Source: an uncultured Flavobacteriaceae bacterium (GTDB lineage: Bacteria > Bacteroidota > Bacteroidia > Flavobacteriales > Flavobacteriaceae). From it: 64,000 nucleotides of DNA. A program made the translations under genes and the position numbers. Where the stretch lies: positions 1 to 64,000 of the forward strand of contig CALHGE010000013.1 of NCBI GenBank assembly GCA_938029725.1, in the 5' to 3' direction. Positions 26,962-35,649 of this stretch are shown here, one piece after another. The notes beneath the pieces are model-generated. The model was not told the DNA's origin, ran no database searches, and saw nothing but the letters and a program-made list of their open reading frames with translations. Each line of letters starts with the position of its first letter. Positions within the stretch are counted from its first letter, which is position 1.

Positions 26962-28752
26962 ATGAACAAAACAGTCAACATAAATCTAGCGAACGTTCTC
27001 TTTCATATCGATGAAGGAGCATTCAATAAAATGCGCCTTTATCTCGAATCAGTAAAGCGCTCTTTCGCCAATACGTCTGGCAGCGATGAAATATTAGCAG
27101 ATATTGAAGCGCGCATCGCAGAACTTTTCCATGAAAAATTGGCAAATGAGCGACAAGTAATTACCGAAAAAGAAGTAGACGAAGTAATTACTATTATGGG
27201 GCAACCCGAAGATTACATGGTCGATGAAGACATCTTCGAAGATGAGCCAAAATCTGCGCGAAGAGATGAGCGAAAAAGAACGAAAAAATTATACCGTGAC
27301 ACCGAAATGAAATATGTGGCTGGGGTCTCTTCAGGCCTTGCACATTACATAGGTGTTGACCCATTATGGGTTCGTTTGTTATGGCTTATTTTAACCATAG
27401 GTTCTGGGGGAGGTTTTATTCTTCTCTATGCTTTATTATGGATTTTAATTCCTGAAGCGACAACTACTTCCCAGAAATTGGATATGCGGGGGGAGGATAT
27501 CAACATCAGCAATATAGAGCGTAAGGTCAAAGAAGGCTTTGATGATGTTGCAGAAAAAGTAAAAAACGTCAACTATTCTGAAGTTGGCAATAAAGTAAAA
27601 AATGGCAGCAAGACTTTTTTTGATACTATTGGAGATGTTTTTATGTTCTTCTTTAAAATTTTCGGAAAGTTCATCGGTATCATTCTTGTCATTATTGGAG
27701 CTGCTACAATTATAGGAATGTTTATCGGTATGTTAACCGTTGGAACGCTTGATTGGGTTAATTTACCAGGAGTAGACGGAATGATAGAAAATATCACCGA
27801 AGCACCAGTTTGGCTGCTATCAGTATTATTCTTTTTCGCCATAGGAATTCCATTCTTCTTTTTGCTTTACTTAGGGTTGAAAATATTGGTTAACAATTTG
27901 AAATCTATAGGAAATATTGCAAAGTTTTCATTATTGGGCTTGTGGGTAATATCGATTATTACCTTAGTCATATTAGGAGTTAGAGAAGCTGCTTCTCACG
28001 CTTTTACAGGAAGCGTAACAACCGAGAAAGAAGTCTATCTAGAGAATGCTTCAGACACCCTAAATATACAGTTAGTTAACTCTGAACTATATGATCAACG
28101 TGAACATCTGCGTATGGATGACATGATCATGATTTATGATAATGATGGAAACGAAGTATTACTTTCAGATGACGTGCGATTTACTATAAAAAAATCACAA
28201 GATTCTACAATGCGGGTTTCGATTCGCAAAGAGGCAAACGGACCTTCTTTTAATGCGGCTCGTGGAACAGCAGAAAAAATTAATTACAGCTATACCTTAA
28301 GAGGTAATACCCTTATGCTAAATGATTTCTTAACTGCTAATGATAAAAGTAAATTTAACGATCAAGATGTTCGTGTAAATCTATACCTACCTGTTGGCAC
28401 AGCCTTAAAATACACCCCTTCAAGTAGTCGTAATTGGACCGTTAGAGCTGAAACTGACAGGGCTACTGACGGACTTGAAGACTACATCTGGAAAATGGGT
28501 TTTGATGGAGAATTAAAATGTCAAGAGTGCCCAGAAGAAGATGATGAGGAGGACGACGAACCTAACAATAAAATCATTATTAATGAAAACGGAATTGATA
28601 TAGATATAAAAGATGGCGAAGAGTCTTTCAAAATGAAAATTGGAGAAGATGGCATCGATATCAAAGCAAAAGATGACAATGATACCAACGATAAGGTGAA
28701 TATCAAAATTAATGAGAACGGTATTAAAGTGAAAGCTAAGGATAATGAATAA
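26962..28752 (+). CDS. PspC domain-containing membrane protein with acidic repeat tail
   Basis: A 596-residue inner-membrane protein. The N-terminal 95 residues form a soluble acidic region (NINLANVLFHIDEGA...). A PspC domain (about 112-168; VAGVSSGLAHYIGVDPLWVR) with a membrane helix follows, then three to four more membrane segments between about 220 and 345, and a long C-terminal domain (about 350-520). The tail contains three copies of a 14-20-residue motif (NENGIDIDIKDGE, GEDGIDIKAKDDN, NENGIKVKAKDNE). PspC proteins act in phage-shock envelope stress, but the arrangement here is specific to Bacteroidota. Confidence 0.85.
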   Translation: MNKTVNINLANVLFHIDEGAFNKMRLYLESVKRSFANTSGSDEILADIEARIAELFHEKLANERQVITEKEVDEVITIMGQPEDYMVDEDIFEDEPKSARRDERKRTKKLYRDTEMKYVAGVSSGLAHYIGVDPLWVRLLWLILTIGSGGGFILLYALLWILIPEATTTSQKLDMRGEDINISNIERKVKEGFDDVAEKVKNVNYSEVGNKVKNGSKTFFDTIGDVFMFFFKIFGKFIGIILVIIGAATIIGMFIGMLTVGTLDWVNLPGVDGMIENITEAPVWLLSVLFFFAIGIPFFFLLYLGLKILVNNLKSIGNIAKFSLLGLWVISIITLVILGVREAASHAFTGSVTTEKEVYLENASDTLNIQLVNSELYDQREHLRMDDMIMIYDNDGNEVLLSDDVRFTIKKSQDSTMRVSIRKEANGPSFNAARGTAEKINYSYTLRGNTLMLNDFLTANDKSKFNDQDVRVNLYLPVGTALKYTPSSSRNWTVRAETDRATDGLEDYIWKMGFDGELKCQECPEEDDEEDDEPNNKIIINENGIDIDIKDGEESFKMKIGEDGIDIKAKDDNDTNDKVNIKINENGIKVKAKDNE

Positions 28753-28882
28753 ATACGATTCATCACATATATTTGACGGTTCGGTAATTTCTATTACCTA
28801 AAAAGAAACAAAAACAACAACTTTACATCATCAATAAAAACAATCAAAGCCTGAAACAAATTCAGGATAAAAAACAACAGTC

Positions 28883-29614
28883 ATGACAACATTAGTAAGA
28901 ATTGTAATTGCCCTAGTAATGACCCTATTTATATCTTCATGTGGGTTTGATATTCAGCTTGGAGATTTTGGAACGGGTAAAAAAGGAAATGGAGAAGTCG
29001 TTACAGATACCCGATCGGTTAACGAAGATTTTACAAAAATATCGGTATCTGAAGGCTTAAAAGTTTACCTAACTCAAGCGAATGAATTCAGTATTGAGGT
29101 AGAAGCTGATGAGAATATAATTGACCTTATAGAGACTGACATTAAAAACGGAAAACTTCGCATTCACTCCGACAAAAATATAGGTAAAGCAACCAAAAAT
29201 ATTTACGTTTCATTACCAAAAATAACTGCATTAAGAAGTTCGAGTGGTGCGCAGCTAACTACCCGAAATATAATTAAGGCGGATGAACTTGAAGTAGACG
29301 GCAGCAGTGGAGCCCTTTTGGAATTGGAGGTTGTAGCAAATGAAATTAATATCGACGCAAGTAGTGGGGCAAATTTAGACATTTCAGGCAGCGCAGATAA
29401 AGCTATCGTTGATGTAAGCAGTGGCGCTAATATAAATGCCAAAAACTTAGAAACTAGCTCTTGCAATGCCGACGCCAGTAGCGGCGGAAATGTACGAATT
29501 CAAGTATCAAAATCTTTAGTGGCGGATGCTAGTAGTGGCGGAAACATATCTTATTCAGGAGAGGCAAACGTAGAAAAAAAGAAATCAGTTTCTGGTAGTG
29601 TTCATAAATACTAG
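28883..29614 (+). CDS. GIN (DUF2807) domain lipoprotein
   Basis: A 243-residue putative auto-transporter adhesin head GIN domain protein. A lipobox (FISSC, C20) predicts a lipoprotein. The body is a right-handed beta-helix with repeated SSGA/SSGG turns (residues about 110-225: LRSSSGAQL, DGSSGALL, DASSGANL, DVSSGANI, DASSGGNV, DASSGGNI), one per coil. It ends the DUF4870-PadR-PspC locus and has its own terminator. Role unknown; probably envelope linked. Confidence 0.88.
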   Translation: MTTLVRIVIALVMTLFISSCGFDIQLGDFGTGKKGNGEVVTDTRSVNEDFTKISVSEGLKVYLTQANEFSIEVEADENIIDLIETDIKNGKLRIHSDKNIGKATKNIYVSLPKITALRSSSGAQLTTRNIIKADELEVDGSSGALLELEVVANEINIDASSGANLDISGSADKAIVDVSSGANINAKNLETSSCNADASSGGNVRIQVSKSLVADASSGGNISYSGEANVEKKKSVSGSVHKY

Positions 29615-29633
29615 AATTCAATTTTAGCTTGTG

Positions 29634-29669
29634 AGAAGCTCTTCAAAATTTTGTTGGGCTTCTTTTTTT
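29634..29669 (+). terminator. Intrinsic terminator after the GIN gene
   Basis: agaagctc (29634-29641) pairs with gggcttct with one G-U pair, with an inner caaaattttg palindrome, and is followed by a run of T. It fits the end of the PadR locus. Confidence 0.75.
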
Positions 29670-29713
29670 GATAAAAAAAAGTTTCTATATCTTAGAGGAA
29701 ATCTATTTTATCA

Positions 29714-30727
29714 ATGCAACTATTCTTAAAAAAACACCTCCTTAAACTAAAGCATACTTTTAGAATTTCAAGAGAAGCTCACGATACACAAGACACTTTG
29801 GTTGTTGGCCTTTCTTTAGACGGAAAGACCGGATATGGTGAAGCAACCTCCAATCCATACTACAAAATTACTGTAGAAAGTATGATGGCTGAAATCCAGT
29901 CCATTCAAAGCGAATTAGAAACTTTTGAATTCAGCACTCCTGAAATATTTCATGCCTTTTTGATTTCTAAAAGCTTGAGTAATTTCGCTATCTGCGCCTT
30001 AGATTTAGCAGCTCATGACCTATACGGCAAACTATTAGAGAAACCACTTTATAAGATTTGGAATACCACTACAGACTACTACCCTATCACCAACTATACC
30101 ATAGGTTTAGCGCCGATAGATGAAATGGTGGCTAAAATGAAGGAAACACCTTGGCCCATTTACAAAATTAAATTAGGTACTGAAGATGATGTAGCCATTG
30201 TAAGGGAGCTTCGAAAGCATACCGATGCCGTTTTTCGTATTGATGCAAATTGTGCTTGGTCGGCAGCAAAAACTATTCAGAACGCTACAGTACTCAAAGA
30301 CTTAGGAGTCGAATTTTTAGAGCAACCACTCAAGGCTAATGACTGGGAGGGTATGGAACGGGTTATGCATCAAAGCGTGCTTCCAGTAATTGCAGATGAA
30401 AGTTGTATTGTAGAAAGTGATGTAGAAAAATGTGGCCTACATTATTCGGGCATCAATATTAAATTGACCAAATGCGGAGGCCTCACTCCTGCCCTTCGAA
30501 TGATTAAAAAAGCAAAAGAAATGGGGCTCAAAGTTATGGTTGGTTGTATGACAGAATCGACAGTTGGTATTTCGGCAATCGCACAACTACTTCCACAATT
30601 AGATTATGTTGATATGGACGGGGCGATGCTTCTCAAGGGAGATATTGCAACAGGTGTAGTCATTTATGCAGATGGAAAAATAAATTTTCCCACTTTAGGA
30701 GGAAGCGGCATAAGCTTAAATCTATGA
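29714..30727 (+). CDS. Dipeptide epimerase (L-Ala-D/L-Glu epimerase type, enolase superfamily)
   Basis: A 337-residue enolase-superfamily enzyme of the dipeptide epimerase group. Catalytic and metal positions are visible: KIK (K151, K153), metal ligands D177, E203 and D228 (RIDAN, EQPL, DES), and the second-face lysine region KLTKCGGL (K250, K253). The likely substrate is L-Ala-D-Glu from murein recycling, but related members act on other dipeptides. Its last bases overlap the start of the next gene (ATGA), so the two are translationally coupled. Confidence 0.88.
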   Translation: MQLFLKKHLLKLKHTFRISREAHDTQDTLVVGLSLDGKTGYGEATSNPYYKITVESMMAEIQSIQSELETFEFSTPEIFHAFLISKSLSNFAICALDLAAHDLYGKLLEKPLYKIWNTTTDYYPITNYTIGLAPIDEMVAKMKETPWPIYKIKLGTEDDVAIVRELRKHTDAVFRIDANCAWSAAKTIQNATVLKDLGVEFLEQPLKANDWEGMERVMHQSVLPVIADESCIVESDVEKCGLHYSGINIKLTKCGGLTPALRMIKKAKEMGLKVMVGCMTESTVGISAIAQLLPQLDYVDMDGAMLLKGDIATGVVIYADGKINFPTLGGSGISLNL

Positions 30728-31764
30728 TCTATTCTGTAGATACCTTTCCAGGAAGAACGATTTCAGTTCGCGGAAATTCCTTTTTATATTTCGGAGGCAC
30801 TTCCTATCTGGGCTTACAGACTGACACAACTTTTCAAGAACTATTTATTCAGAACCTTAAAAAGTATGGAACTAACTATGGCGCATCTAGAAAAGCAAAC
30901 GTACAAATTACTGTTTTCGATGAAGCCGAAAACCACTTAGCAAAACTGGTTGGTAGTGAAAGTTGTATTACAATGTCATCGGGCTATTTGGCCGGGCAAT
31001 TAGTTGCGCAAACTCTAAATTCTAGCGGCAACGAATTTTTTTACGCGCCCGAGTCACATTCAGCGCTGCACATTCCTTCTAAAAAACATTTTAGTAGTTT
31101 TCGTGAGCTTAATAAAGCCGTTAGAAAGCACCTTAAAAAGAGCAAGCACATACCGGTAATTTTAATGGACTCTATTGGAATTTCAGAAAACATATATCCT
31201 CATTTCAATGCTATTAAAGAGCTTCCCTTAGAGAAAGTAATCCTCGTGGTAGACGATTCTCACGGCATTGGTATTATTGAAAAAAACGGAAGTGGCGTCT
31301 ATAACAGTATTAAGAATCTCAATCCAAAAGAGGTATTGATTTCTTGCTCCTTAGGTAAAGGTTTTGGAATACAAGCTGGAGCTATCTTAGGCAGCAAAAA
31401 ACGTATGGAACAATTTAAGAATAGTGCTATTTATGGTGGTGCTAGTCCCGCTGCACCTGCCGCATTGGCCACCCTGATCGAAGGGGCTACTCTTTTCAAA
31501 GAAAAACAAAAGCTTTTAGAAGAAAATATTCGGCTTTTTAGTAGCTCGTTAAAGAATCTTGAGGCATTTAATTATTTAGAAAACTACCCGGCCTTCTATT
31601 TTTCAAATCTAGAAATCGCTTCTTTCCTAGAAAAAAATAATATCTTAATTACCAATTTTAAGTATCCAAATGAAGATGCTCCAGTAATGAGTAGAATTGT
31701 ACTTTCAGCATCACATACAAAAGAAGATATTAAACTTTTAGCGCAATTACTGAACTCCCTATAA
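30724..31764 (+). CDS. PLP-dependent aminotransferase/AONS-like enzyme (fold type I)
   Basis: A 346-residue pyridoxal phosphate enzyme similar to 8-amino-7-oxononanoate synthase and glycine C-acetyltransferase. The PLP lysine is K212 in SLGKGFG, and DDSHGIG (D177, H180) supplies the cofactor-binding aspartate and histidine. It is about 40 residues shorter than BioF and starts directly at YFGGTSYLGL, so a role in biotin synthesis is uncertain. Coupling to the dipeptide epimerase suggests the pair acts on the same peptide or amino acid, which is inference. Confidence 0.8.
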   Translation: MIYSVDTFPGRTISVRGNSFLYFGGTSYLGLQTDTTFQELFIQNLKKYGTNYGASRKANVQITVFDEAENHLAKLVGSESCITMSSGYLAGQLVAQTLNSSGNEFFYAPESHSALHIPSKKHFSSFRELNKAVRKHLKKSKHIPVILMDSIGISENIYPHFNAIKELPLEKVILVVDDSHGIGIIEKNGSGVYNSIKNLNPKEVLISCSLGKGFGIQAGAILGSKKRMEQFKNSAIYGGASPAAPAALATLIEGATLFKEKQKLLEENIRLFSSSLKNLEAFNYLENYPAFYFSNLEIASFLEKNNILITNFKYPNEDAPVMSRIVLSASHTKEDIKLLAQLLNSL

Positions 31765-31896
31765 ATATATTTTATTAAAAATAAAGAGCCTGTAGTTTAG
31801 ATATTCATAATAATATGGCATTATAATTGAATTTTTGATAATTTTTTTGTAACTTTTTAGTGTTCCCTCATAACTATAACATTAAAATCTACTAGC

Positions 31897-32346
31897 ATGA
31901 AAAAACTACTCGGATTAGTTTTTTTGATGTTGATTCTTGTTTCATCAACTGAATTCACATCTTCAAAACTGCAGACCTCTGCAAATTCTTTAGAAGGAAC
32001 TTGGGAACTTGTTAATCGCTTTAACTACGACCAAGGTAATGTCACAGACACCCTATTAAACACAAATGGGTACCGGCAAATCAAAATATACAGCAAAGGC
32101 AAAGTAATGTGGACGCGTCACTCACCAGATGACCCTAACGAATGGTTTGGTTATGGCTCGTATCATAACACCGAAAATTCTTTGGAAGAACAACTAGAAT
32201 ATGGTTCAGCAATAATGATGATAATTCAAGATACCGTTAAGGTATTCAAATTTGAACTACAACTATATAAGGATAACTTCAGTCAAATATCTTTAGACGA
32301 AGCCGGAAACCCGACTTCTTCTGAAAACTACAAACGAATCGACTAA
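31897..32346 (+). CDS. Exported protein of unknown function (149 aa), lipocalin-like
   Basis: A 149-residue exported protein with a signal peptide (MKKLLGLVFLMLILVSSTEF...) and a body that begins LEGTWELVNRFNYD, the usual opening of small lipocalin-like beta-barrels. Alternating polar/apolar beta strands continue to the end (YRQIKIYSKGKVMWTRH...). No family could be named with confidence. It is followed by a very strong terminator and convergent trxB. Confidence 0.65.
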   Translation: MKKLLGLVFLMLILVSSTEFTSSKLQTSANSLEGTWELVNRFNYDQGNVTDTLLNTNGYRQIKIYSKGKVMWTRHSPDDPNEWFGYGSYHNTENSLEEQLEYGSAIMMIIQDTVKVFKFELQLYKDNFSQISLDEAGNPTSSENYKRID

Positions 32347-32361
32347 ATCTCTTATTAATCT

Positions 32362-32398
32362 AAAAAAATGCCGCTATGATACATAGCGGCATTTTTTT
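32362..32398. terminator. Strong intrinsic terminator between the 149-aa gene and trxB
   Basis: A perfect 11-base stem, atgccgctatg (32368-32378) and catagcggcat (32382-32392), with A runs on the left and T runs on the right, so it can serve both convergent genes (the trxB coding region ends at 32459). Confidence 0.95.
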
Positions 32399-32458
32399 GT
32401 AGAATTCTATTATAAAACTCGCTTGCATACAAGTGGTTTTCGTTAGCAGACGTAATCT

Positions 32459-33427
32459 TTAAGCCACTTCAGTAGCGGTCTCAACGGTTGCCAAGTAGCG
32501 TTCCGCATCTAAAGCTGCCATACAACCCGTACCAGCTGCAGTTACCGCTTGACGGTATTCTTTATCTTGTGAATCGCCACAAGCAAAAACACCAGGAAGG
32601 TTCGTTTTTGTAGTTTTTCCTTTGGTAATCAAATACCCAGTCTCATCCATATCTAACTGACCTTTAAAGATGTCAGTATTCGGCTTATGACCTATTGCGA
32701 TGAACAACCCTGTAATGGCGATATCTTCTTTCTCATTGGTCTTATTGTTTAGCATTCGTAAACCTTCAACCACTTGGTCACCTAAAACCTCATCAACTTG
32801 GGTATTGTAACGCACATCAATGTTCTTCAAACTATTCACACGATGTTGCATCGCTTTAGAGGCACGCATATGATCTTTACGCACCAACATGGTCACCTTA
32901 TTACAGATGTTAGCTAAGTATGAAGCCTCTTCAGCCGCAGTATCTCCAGCGCCAACAATGGCAACATCTTGACCCTTATAAAAGAATCCGTCGCAAACGG
33001 CACAAGCCGATACACCACCACCACGCAACTTTTGCTCACTTGGTATGTTCAAATATTTAGCAGTAGCACCTGTAGAAATAATAATCGTTTCAGCTTCGAT
33101 AACTTTATCTGAGTCATCGATGGTAGCTTTATGAATTCCTCCTACTTCTGTACTTAACGCTATAGCTGTTACCATTCCTATTCGTACTTCAGTACCAAAA
33201 CGTTCTGCTTGTTGCTGCAGTTGCACCATCATAGTAGGGCCGTCAATACCGTCTGGATATCCGGGAAAATTATCGACCTCTGTTGTTGTTGTCAATTGCC
33301 CACCTGGCTCCATACCTGTATACAAAAGGGGTTTTAAATCTGCTCTTGCCGCATAAATTGCAGCGGTATATCCTGCAGGACCTGAACCAATAATCAACGT
33401 TTTCACTCTTTTAATTTGCTCTGACAT
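32459..33427 (-). CDS. trxB: Thioredoxin-disulfide reductase TrxB
   Basis: A 322-residue low-molecular-weight thioredoxin reductase. FAD-binding GSGPAG is at 14-19, the redox motif CAVC at C142-C145, and the NADPH-binding GAGDTAAEEA follows near residue 156. It keeps thioredoxin reduced and supports MsrA, peroxidases and ribonucleotide reductase. It is monocistronic. Its 365-base upstream gap also holds the divergent LytTR gene promoter. Confidence 0.96.
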   Translation of the reverse strand: MSEQIKRVKTLIIGSGPAGYTAAIYAARADLKPLLYTGMEPGGQLTTTTEVDNFPGYPDGIDGPTMMVQLQQQAERFGTEVRIGMVTAIALSTEVGGIHKATIDDSDKVIEAETIIISTGATAKYLNIPSEQKLRGGGVSACAVCDGFFYKGQDVAIVGAGDTAAEEASYLANICNKVTMLVRKDHMRASKAMQHRVNSLKNIDVRYNTQVDEVLGDQVVEGLRMLNNKTNEKEDIAITGLFIAIGHKPNTDIFKGQLDMDETGYLITKGKTTKTNLPGVFACGDSQDKEYRQAVTAAGTGCMAALDAERYLATVETATEVA

Positions 33428-33792
33428 ATTCCTATTATTCTGTATATTTTATAAAACAAAAGTAGGTTTTTTGGTAAAAACCTTACAGTTAAGTTATTAA
33501 AAGTTTTTCAGGAATAATTGAACTTCAAAAAGAAGTTTAGCCTAATTTGAGAATCATGTTTTATTTTTTTTAATATTTTTTTAACAAAAAAACAGGATAA
33601 ACCTATCACTCGAATCGCCATAAAAAAACAGGGAACCACTCCATTTATCATTGAATTTACATAGCGCTATTCCACTTATAATCTAAGCCTAATGGGAGCT
33701 TTAATACTTTTTCAAGAGGAATTCATTTATCTTTGGCCTGAAAGTTGATTAACAATAACTGAGAACAACTAACCCTGTTATTTGCAAAGACT
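33428..33792. promoter_or_regulatory. 365-base intergenic region with LytTR promoter candidate
   Basis: The gap between divergent trxB and the LytTR gene contains TATCTTTG at 33728-33735, an exact match to the -7 consensus TAnnTTTG, 63 bases before the LytTR ATG. A poly-T/poly-A rich zone (33553-33595) marks the middle. I saw no small ORF or repeat of note in the remainder. Confidence 0.4.
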
Positions 33793-33798
33793 TTGAAA

Positions 33799-34509
33799 AT
33801 GGAAACAAACAAACTAAGAACAATTATTGTAGATGATTCCTCACTACAACGAATGGCTGTTGCCAAACTAATAAAAGATAACCCGAACCTTGACTTCGTA
33901 GCCGAATATAACAACGGCATGGAAGCTTATAAAAACGTTGAGCACAATTCAATTGATTTAATTTTTCTTGATGTCGAAATGCCAATACTTAATGGTTTTG
34001 AGTTTATCGAATCATTATCAAATATTCCACAAATTATCTTAATTACCAGCAAACCCGATTATGCTTTAAAAGCATTTGACTATAATGTTACGGATTACCT
34101 TTTAAAGCCGATAACAAAATCGCGTTTTGAGTCTGCTATAAAAAAAGCTCTTGTAAAGAATGAAAAAATAACATCTAGGAGTGAAGATGAAGCTCACATT
34201 TACGTTAATAGCAATCTTAAAAAAGTAAAGGTGGTTATAAACAATATTAAATGGATTGAGGGCTTGGGTGACTACATCAAACTAGTGACTGATGACCATA
34301 ACATACTTGTGTTATCAACTATGAAAGCATTCATAGAAAAATTACCGCAAGATAAGTTTCTTCGTATCCACAAAAGTTACATCGTAAATCTAGAAAAGAT
34401 AGAAAAATTTAGCAGTGCTAAGGTTGAGGTTTGTGGTCAACAAATTCCGTTAAGCCGCTATAAAAAATTACAACTCGAAGAGGCGCTGCTTAATACGGAG
34501 GCAAATTAA
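33799..34509 (+). CDS. LytTR family response regulator
   Basis: A 236-residue regulator with a receiver domain (about 5-120; phospho-acceptor D58 in FLDVEMP) and a C-terminal LytTR DNA-binding domain (about 135-235; IKWIEGLGDYIKL, FLRIHKSYIVNLEKIE). ATG at 33799 is preferred to the upstream TTG at 33793. LytTR regulators usually pair with a LytS-type kinase, but no kinase gene is adjacent. It abuts convergent galK (3-base gap). Confidence 0.9.
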   Translation: METNKLRTIIVDDSSLQRMAVAKLIKDNPNLDFVAEYNNGMEAYKNVEHNSIDLIFLDVEMPILNGFEFIESLSNIPQIILITSKPDYALKAFDYNVTDYLLKPITKSRFESAIKKALVKNEKITSRSEDEAHIYVNSNLKKVKVVINNIKWIEGLGDYIKLVTDDHNILVLSTMKAFIEKLPQDKFLRIHKSYIVNLEKIEKFSSAKVEVCGQQIPLSRYKKLQLEEALLNTEAN

Positions 34510-34512
34510 AGA

Positions 34513-35637
34513 CTACAGCATCGAGGTTCCGCCACTTGGCTGAACTTCAAATGCCTCTAAATCTATATCAAACGCTTCTTTATATGCTTCAGCCGATTTT
34601 TGCTTAAAGTCATCCACCCCGTTTTCGTGTACAATATTTAGCGTACAGCCACCAAAACCGCCTCCCGTTTGACGCGCACCTAAAACCGAAGTATTTCTTT
34701 TCGCAAAGTCAACCAAAAAATCAGATTCAGGGCAGCTCACTTCATAGAGTTTGCTAATGCCGTAATGGGCTTCGTATAAAATTCTTCCAACAGCTTTTAA
34801 ATCATTTTCCTTGAAAGCCTTCACCATTTCAAGTACTCTTTGGTTTTCATCTATGATAAAAGAACAGCGATTGTAAACCGTCTCTTTCATTTCTTGTTTC
34901 GAAACTTCTAACATGGCCCTAGTAACATCACGCAAAGAAGTGATATGTGCATTTTGTGTTTTCATGATGGCAACACCCTCCTCACATTCCTGTTTACGTG
35001 TATTGTATTCGCTTGAAGCCAAAGTATGTGCAACCTTGGTATTGAGCATAATGATCTTATACGGATGAATATCTATAGGGATATACTGGTATTCTAGCGA
35101 TTGACAATCTAAAAGAATTACAGTAGCTTCTTTACTCATTACAGACGCAAACTGATCCATAATTCCACATTGCGTGCCCACATAAGAATGCTCAGCGCGC
35201 TGCGATAATTCTACGATAGTCATTTTAGAAAGGCCAAGATTAAATAATTCATTCAAGCCAAAGGCAAGGCCGCATTCCATAGCCGCAGAAGAGCTTAATC
35301 CAGAACCCAAAGGAAGATTACTGTCTATCGTACAATCAAAACCTTTTAGCTTTTTTGTCAGTTTTGAAATTTCTTTTAAAACGCCCAGTATATAATTTTC
35401 CCATTCGGTATCACTTATCGAGATACTATTCAAGTCTAATGAGAAACCTTTGTACCCTACTGAATAGACATTGCATTTTGTATTAGATTCATTCTTCTGA
35501 AATTTGAAGGTGATTTTATTTTCAATTGCCGTAGGAAGAACGTAGCCCATATTATAATCGGTATGTTCACCTATAAAATTAATTCTACCAGGAGAAGCTA
35601 TCGTAAGTGTGGGATTGAAATTTTCTAAAAACTGCAT
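34513..35637 (-). CDS. galK: Galactokinase GalK
   Basis: A 374-residue GHMP-family sugar kinase. The galactokinase signature PGRINFIGEHTDYNMGYVLP (residues about 16-35), the GHMP ATP loop LPLGSGLSSSAAME, and the C-terminal GARQTGGGFGGC loop are all present. It makes galactose 1-phosphate, first step of the Leloir pathway; no galT, galE or mutarotase gene lies next to it. It is 12 bases after the FGE gene in the same direction, so it is probably part of the sulfatase operon and would consume galactose released from sulfated galactans. That link is inference. Confidence 0.94.
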   Translation of the reverse strand: MQFLENFNPTLTIASPGRINFIGEHTDYNMGYVLPTAIENKITFKFQKNESNTKCNVYSVGYKGFSLDLNSISISDTEWENYILGVLKEISKLTKKLKGFDCTIDSNLPLGSGLSSSAAMECGLAFGLNELFNLGLSKMTIVELSQRAEHSYVGTQCGIMDQFASVMSKEATVILLDCQSLEYQYIPIDIHPYKIIMLNTKVAHTLASSEYNTRKQECEEGVAIMKTQNAHITSLRDVTRAMLEVSKQEMKETVYNRCSFIIDENQRVLEMVKAFKENDLKAVGRILYEAHYGISKLYEVSCPESDFLVDFAKRNTSVLGARQTGGGFGGCTLNIVHENGVDDFKQKSAEAYKEAFDIDLEAFEVQPSGGTSML

Positions 35638-35649
35638 TAATATATTTTA

